Of a stretch of 22,500 nt of DNA, positions 18,050 through 22,500 are shown piece after piece. A program made the position numbers and the translations under genes. How positions within the stretch are numbered: position 1 is the stretch's first letter; each line of letters opens with the position of its first letter. The notes beneath the pieces are model-generated. The model searched no databases. It saw only the letters and a list, made by a program, of their open reading frames with translations, and was not told where the DNA came from. The DNA lies in NCBI RefSeq assembly GCF_030272615.1, contig NW_026729291.1:15001-37500 (forward strand), in the 5' to 3' direction. Source of the DNA: Cryptomeria japonica (lineage: Eukaryota; Streptophyta; Pinopsida; Cupressales; Cupressaceae).

Positions 18050-18140
18050 GATGCGCTGCCTTCACTAATTTCCAGAAAAAGGCAAAAAAAAATGAGATTT
18101 TAAAATTTCCGTTTTGAAAGATAGTGAAAAAAAAGGAACG
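18050..18140. repeat. AT-rich island 7
   Basis: Partner of island 3 at +2364 bp. Confidence 0.85.
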
Positions 18141-18405
18141 CGGGTGCCATCTTGAGCCCGCCCTGGTGCGCAGCCCAGGCAAGGCATGCGCACCAAGGTG
18201 CCCACCCGAGGTGCACACCCGGGGCAAACCGGGCTCCGACTTCGTGCAGGCCGCACCTTGGAGCACACTTCGGAGCGCTCCTTGGTGCGCACCATGGTGC
18301 CCACCAGGGCGCACCCGAGGCAAACCGGGCTCCGACTTCGTGCACGCCGCACCTTGGAGCACACATCGGAGCGCTCCCAGGTTCGCACCAGCGTTGCGCA
18401 CCTTT
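18141..18405. repeat. GTGCGCACC array, shortened block
   Basis: Copy of 15778-16319 lacking about 278 bp after CCCACCAGGGCGC. The ends CAGGGCGC and GCACCCGAGG join as if by recombination between common words. Confidence 0.8.
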
Positions 18406-18496
18406 GATGCGCTGCCTTCACTAATTTCCAGAAAAGGCAAAAAAAAACGATATTTTAAAATTTCCGTTCTGAAAGATAGTGAAAAAAACGGAACGC
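18406..18496. repeat. AT-rich island 8
   Basis: Partner of island 4 at +2086 bp. It carries CGATATTTTAAAA, one substitution unlike the others. Confidence 0.85.
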
Positions 18497-18919
18497 GGGT
18501 GCCATCTTGAGCCCTTCCTGATGCGCAGCCCAGGCAAGTTGTGCGCACCAAGGTGCCCACCCTGGCGGAGGTGCGCGCCCGGGGCAAACCGGGCTCCGAC
18601 TTCGTGCACTGCATGGTGCCCACCAAGGCGCGCAACCCAGCCAAGGTGCCCACCGCAGCGAAGGTGCACGCGAGGTGCGCACCCGAGGTGCACACCCGGG
18701 GCAAACCGGGCTCCGACTTCGTGCACGCCGCACCTTGGAGCACACTTCAGAGCGCTCCTTGGTACGCACCAGGGCGCGCAACCCAGCCAAGGTGCTCACC
18801 CCGGCGAAGGTGCACGCGAGGTGCGCACCCGGGGCAAACCGGGCTCGGACTTCGTGCACGCCGCACCTTGGAGCACACATCGGAGCGCTCCCGGGTTCGC
18901 ACCAGCATTGCGCACCTTT
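18497..18919. repeat. GTGCGCACC array, block 8
   Basis: Same words as block 5. The common structure with copy A ends near 18840, where this block turns directly to GCACCTTGGAGCACACATCG and the next island. Confidence 0.75.
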
Positions 18920-19017
18920 GATGCGCTGCCTTCACTAATTTCCAGAAAAGGCAAAAAAAAGAAAAAAATGAGATTTTAAAATTTCCGTTTTGAAAGATAG
19001 TGAAAAAAACGGAACGC
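18920..19017. repeat. AT-rich island 9
   Basis: Last island of the unit, with an expanded purine run (A8-G-A7). CCGTTTT and AAAACGG arms are both present. Confidence 0.85.
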
Positions 19018-19073
19018 GGGTGCCATCTTGAGCCCGCCCTGGTGTGCAGCCCAGGCAAGTTGTGCGCACCAAG
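19018..19073. other. Junction of 7.9-kb units
   Basis: Array sequence (GGTGCCATCTTGAGCCCGCC ... TTGTGCGCACCAAG) passes at GCACCCACCCTGGCCAAGG into the minisatellite. The array elsewhere has GCCCACCCTGGCGAAGG and the minisatellite GCACCCACCCTGGCCAAGG. The breakpoint therefore lies in shared CCCACCCTGGC microhomology. Confidence 0.75.
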
Positions 19074-19562
19074 GCACCCACCCTGGCCAAGGTGGGTCAC
19101 GGGGTGGGTCCTAGGGTGGGTAACGGGGTGGGTACTAAGGTGCGTGCCAAGGTGGGTCATAGGGTGGGTGCCAAGGTGGGCACCAGGGTGGGTGTGCACC
19201 AACCCTAGCCAGGGTAGGTCACGGGGTGGTTGTCGGGGTGGGCGTCAAGGAGCCAAGGTGGGTGGCAAGTAGCCAAGTTGCGTGCCAAGGTGGGTGTCGG
19301 GGTGGGTGCCAAGGATCCAAGGTGGGTGCCAAGGAACCAAGGTGGGTGTCTGGGTGGGTGCCGAGGTGGGAGCCAGGGTGGGTCCCAAGGTGAGTGCAAA
19401 GGTGGGTGCCAGGGTCAAGGTGAGTGCCAATGTGGGTTCCAAGGTGCCAGGGTCAGGGTGAGTGCCAATGTGGGTTCAAAGGTGCTAAGTTGGGTGCGAG
19501 GTTGGGTGCGAGGGTGGGTGGGTGCCAAGGTGTGCTAGGTGGAAGCCCGGGTGGGTCGGCAT
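19074..19562 (+). repeat. GGTGGGT minisatellite, copy 2
   Basis: Matches 11137-11625 with no difference that I can see. The G runs are on the + strand. Confidence 0.9.
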
Positions 19563-20328
19563 CCCATGGGTGTCGAGTTGGGTGCCTGATGGGTGCTTCT
19601 TGTCAAGTTTTAGTCGTCGGGACTCATTTCGAGCCTTAGAGGTCGTTTCTTGTCCGGTTGCCCTGTCTTCGACCTGGGAACCCAATTTTGGTCCTCGGGT
19701 CCCATTTTTTTTTGTCTCGCATCCCACTTTTGGCCTGTGGCCTTTTCGGGGTCGATTCTCGTTTTGGGCATCAGAGCATGTTTCTTCTCCTAAAACCCAA
19801 TATTTGTTTATTAAGTCTCGGAACACATTTTTGTTCTCGTGGACCCATCATGGGTCTTGGAACGCATTTGTGGTCCTTGGGTCCCATTTTGCATCCCGAA
19901 ACTTGTGTTTTGGTGCTTGATCCCTATTTTGGGTGCCCACCTTGCACCAAGTGCGCACCCGGGGCAAACCGAGCGCCTTGGTGCACCGGGGCAAGATCGA
20001 GCGTGCACCCGAGGCGCCCCGAACATGCACCAAGGTGCACTCGGCCCACATGTGAGCGCAGGTCGTTGCGCCCGAGGTGGTGTGTGGGCACCGCGTTGCA
20101 GACGGGACACTGCACGCACACGACGCCCCCTACAGGTGCACGCACGTAGGCCGGGCCGGGTGCACACCCGACGCCCTAGCAAGGTGCGCGCACCCGGGCA
20201 GGGCTCACACTTGGCGAACGGGGCGCACTTCGCGAGGGAGGGTGTGCACCTCGACGGGGGTGGGTGGCCGGGGTGGATTCGCACGTGGGTCGCGGTTTGC
20301 TAAGTACACACTGCGACAAGCTCATAAC
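19563..20328 (+). other. T-rich and GC-rich 5S upstream spacer, copy 2
   Basis: Matches 11626-12391, including TAAGTA at -28 and C at -1 before the 5S gene. No gene seen. Confidence 0.75.
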
Positions 20329-20446
20329 GGGTGCGATCATACCAGCGTTAGTGCACCGGATCCCATCAGAACTCCGCAGTTAAGCGCGCTTGGGCCGAAG
20401 TAGTACTGGGATGGGTGACCTCCCGGGAAGTCCCGGTGTTGCACCC
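20329..20446 (+). rRNA. 5S rRNA: 5S ribosomal RNA, copy 2
   Basis: 118 nt, identical to copy 1 except residue 70, which is A here (20398) and G in copy 1. Residue 70 closes helix V opposite C105, so this copy would have an A-C mismatch. It also lies in the intermediate element of the internal promoter. Everything else, including helix I, boxes A and C and the T-run, is intact. It may be an expressed variant or the beginning of decay. Confidence 0.97.
20378..20425 (+). promoter_or_regulatory. 5S internal control region, copy 2
   Basis: Box A 20378-20392 and box C 20408-20425 are as in copy 1. The intermediate element 20395-20400 reads CCGAAG instead of CCGGAG. Confidence 0.85.
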
Positions 20447-20459
20447 TTTTTTAGTTTTT
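20447..20459 (+). terminator. Pol III terminator of 5S copy 2
   Basis: T6 (20447-20452), AG, T5 (20455-20459), as in copy 1. Confidence 0.9.
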
Positions 20460-20872
20460 CGCCGGGCATCGCAATGCTATTTGAATAAACCTTTTGCCCG
20501 TTTGCGTTCTCGTCGGGGCCGGGCCGGGCCGGGGTGCGCTGCCCGCACTACCGCGCGCGCGGGGGCGACACCGAGCGCGCACCCGAGGCGCCCCGAGCAC
20601 ACAGGCCACGGTGCAACCCGGGCGTTGTGCGCGCACCCCGGTGCGCCCGAGGTGCTGCGCGCGCACCCAGGTGAAATCGGTGTGCACCTCGGCCAGTGCG
20701 CGCTCGGTCGAGTCGCGCACGTTGGCCAAGGTGCACGGTGATGTTTCTTACTCTAAGGTTCCGCACCAGACGCCCGGGACAGGTGAGCGAAGCTGGGCGG
20801 GGCCGGGTGCGCGGCCGGGGCAGGTGCACGCAGCTGGAGAGAGCTTTGGAGCACACTTCGGAGCGCACCAAT
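20460..20872 (+). other. 5S downstream GC-rich spacer, copy 2
   Basis: Matches 12523-12936 with one G missing in the GCGCGCGGGGG run. No gene. Confidence 0.7.
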
Positions 20873-20981
20873 GATGCGCTCCATTCAAAAGTTTCCTGAA
20901 AAGGCAAAAAAAGTTGAGATTATAGAATTTCCCACTTGAGAGATTGTAAAAAAAAAAAATTTAAAATGAAGGAAACGCGGG
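20873..20981. repeat. Diverged AT-rich island after 5S copy 2
   Basis: Counterpart of 12937-13045, including the A12 run. Confidence 0.75.
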
Positions 20982-22500
20982 TGCCAAGGTGTGCGCAGCC
21001 CAGCCAAGGTGTGCGCACCAAGGCGCCCACCCTGGCGAAGGTGCACGCAAGGTGCGCACCCGAGGCAAACCGGACAATTAACCCAACTTTCGACTTTGCG
21101 CGCACCTTGGAGCGCACTTCGGAGCGCTCCTTGGTGCGCACCAATCTTGGGCACCTCGGAGTGCACCATGGCGCCCACCAAGGTGCGCACCCGGGGCAAA
21201 CCGAGCTCCGACTTCGTGCGCACCTTGGAGCGCACGAAAGGTGCGCACCATGGCGCCCACCAAGGTGCGCAGCCCAGCCAAGGCGTGCGCATCAAGGTGC
21301 GCACCCTGGCGAAGGTGCGCACCCGGGGCAAACCGAGCTCCGACTTCGTGCGCACCTTGGAGCGCACAAAAGGTGCGCAACCCAGCCAAGGTGTGCGCAC
21401 CCCGGTCAAACCGAGCTCCGAATCGTGCGCACCAGAGGTGCACGCCATCGTGCGCACCTTGGAGCACACTTCGGAGCCCTCCTTGGTGCGCGCCGATGTT
21501 GCGCACCTCGGAGCGCACCCGGGGAAAACAATGCAATTAACCCGACTTTCGACTTCGTGGGCACCTCGGAGCGCTCTCGGGTTCGCACCTCGGAGCACAC
21601 CGAGGTGCGCACCTTTGATGCGCTGCCTTCACCAATTTCCAGAAAAGGCAAGAAAACATTGAGAAGGTGTGCGCACCGAGGTGCCCACCCTGGCGAAGGT
21701 GCACGCGAGGTGCGCACCCGGGGCAAACCGGGCTCCGACTTCGTGCACGCCGCACCTTGGAGCACACTTCGGAGCGCTCCTTGGTGCGCACCAGGGCGCG
21801 CAACCCAGCCGAGGTGCCCACCCCGGCGAAGGTGCACGCGAGGTGCGCACCCGGGGCAAACCGGGCTCCGACTTCGTGCACGCCATGGTGCCCACCGCGG
21901 CGAAGGTGCACGCGAGGTGCGCACCCGGGGCAAACCGGGCTCCGACTTCGTGCACGCCGCACCTTGGAGCACACTTCGGAGCGCTCCTTGGTGCGCACCA
22001 TGGTGCCCACCAGGGCGCGCAACCCCGCCGAAGGTGCACGCGAGGTGCGCACCCGGGGCAAACCGGGCTCCGACTTCGTGCACGCCGCACCTTGGAGCAC
22101 ACTTCGGAGCGCTCCTTGGTGCGCACCATGGTGCCCACCAGGGCGCGCAACCCCGCCGAAGGTGCACGCGAGGTGCGCACCCGGGGCAAACCGGGCTCCG
22201 ACTTCGTGCACGCCGCACCTTGGAGCACACTTCGGAGCGCTCCTTGGTGCGCACCAGGGCGCGCAACCCAGCCGAGGTGCCCACCCCGGCGAAGGTGCGT
22301 ACCCGGGGCAAACCGGGCTCCGACTTCGTGCACGCCGCACCTTGGAGCACACTTCGGAGCGCTCCTTGGTGCGCACCATGGTGCCCACCAGGCCGCGCAA
22401 CCCAGCCAAGGTGTGCGCACCAAGGTGCACGCGAGGTGCGCACCCGGGGCAAACCGGGGTCCGACTTCGTGCACGCCGCACCTTGGAGCACACATCGGGG
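20982..22500. repeat. GTGCGCACC palindrome-rich array, copy 2, runs off the window
   Basis: Counterpart of 13046-14640, with a truncated island at 21617-21666 and the small deletions listed for the unit. Long open frames (288-361 codons on the - strand) reach the window edge and are repeat artefacts. Confidence 0.88.

Larger units (their letters stand above)
16845..18840. repeat. Internal long direct repeat, copy B
   Basis: Matches 14480-16760 almost base for base. Visible differences are a one-base deletion near 17718, a loss of about 278 bp near 18308, and a few substitutions. Edges are approximate. Confidence 0.85.
11137..19073 (+). repeat. 7937-bp 5S-containing unit, copy 1
   Basis: Sequence from 11137 recurs from 19074 at a constant offset of 7937 bp through the 5S gene. 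The offset becomes 7936 after a one-base G deletion near 20560. Copy 1 ends exactly where copy 2 starts, so the units are head to tail. Order within the unit: minisatellite, T-rich spacer, 5S gene, GC-rich spacer, GTGCGCACC-type array with AT islands. The two copies differ at only a few visible positions over the first 3 kb, so the duplication is recent or actively homogenised, or possibly an assembly effect. This unit length is far above the few hundred bases usual for plant 5S repeats. Confidence 0.9.
19074..22500 (+). repeat. 7.9-kb 5S-containing unit, copy 2 (cut by window end)
   Basis: It repeats 11137-14640 in the same order and strand. Visible differences from copy 1 are A for G in the 5S gene (20398), one G fewer near 20560, T for C near 21095, and small deletions in the GTGCGCACC array. 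The array deletions are about 60 bp of the section matching 14260-14340, and a dozen bases near 22298. The unit runs past the window. Confidence 0.9.

Overview
This window is non-coding, repeat-built nuclear DNA from a land plant. I find no credible protein gene in 22.5 kb. The only genes I can identify with confidence are two 5S rRNA genes on the + strand (12392-12509 and 20329-20446). Their sequence is plant 5S: box A, intermediate element and box C are intact, a T-run follows the 3' end, and helix I pairs fully. From memory, the third-quarter segment (helix V built from CCGG/CCGG rather than CGAG/CTCG) looks more like gymnosperms or earlier-diverging land plants than flowering plants. That lineage placement is an inference.

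Layout. (1) 1-537: no repeat or gene seen. (2) 538-1215: decayed monomers and short repeats. (3) 1216-5160: a tandem array of about 21 monomers with a 188-bp period. (4) 5161-6540: three longer cassettes, each combining a diverged 188-type monomer, an inverted repeat and a conserved box reading CCCCTATATAAG on the + strand and CTTATATAGGGG on the - strand. (5) 6541-9770: the same box continues in a minisatellite zone, a 311-bp tandem repeat, an inserted 52-bp array, and a 157-bp tandem repeat, giving 13 boxes in total. (6) 9770-11620: a palindromic GTGCACC tract, then a long G-rich GGTGGGT minisatellite. (7) 11137-19073: a 7937-bp unit holding the end of that minisatellite, a T-rich spacer, the 5S gene, and about 6 kb of GC-rich, palindrome-rich repeats punctuated by AT-rich islands. 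(8) 19074-22500: a second, almost identical head-to-tail copy of that unit, cut by the window edge.

Interpretation. The - strand form of the repeated box, TATATAGGGG, matches the core of plant RNA polymerase I promoters. Plant 35S rDNA spacers are known to carry repeated spacer promoters and tandem subrepeats near the 5' external transcribed spacer. My working model is therefore that this is part of a very large 35S rDNA intergenic spacer with 5S genes embedded in it. The pre-rRNA would be transcribed from the - strand, the 18S gene would lie left of position 1, the 25/26S gene right of 22500, and the 5S genes would face the opposite way. Linked 5S-35S rDNA is known in bryophytes, some gymnosperms and some Asteraceae. 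If no 18S flanks the window, the alternative is an unusual 5S array with 7.9-kb units next to a TATA-box-bearing satellite. The many long open frames (up to 662 codons) on both strands are by-products of stop-poor repeats.
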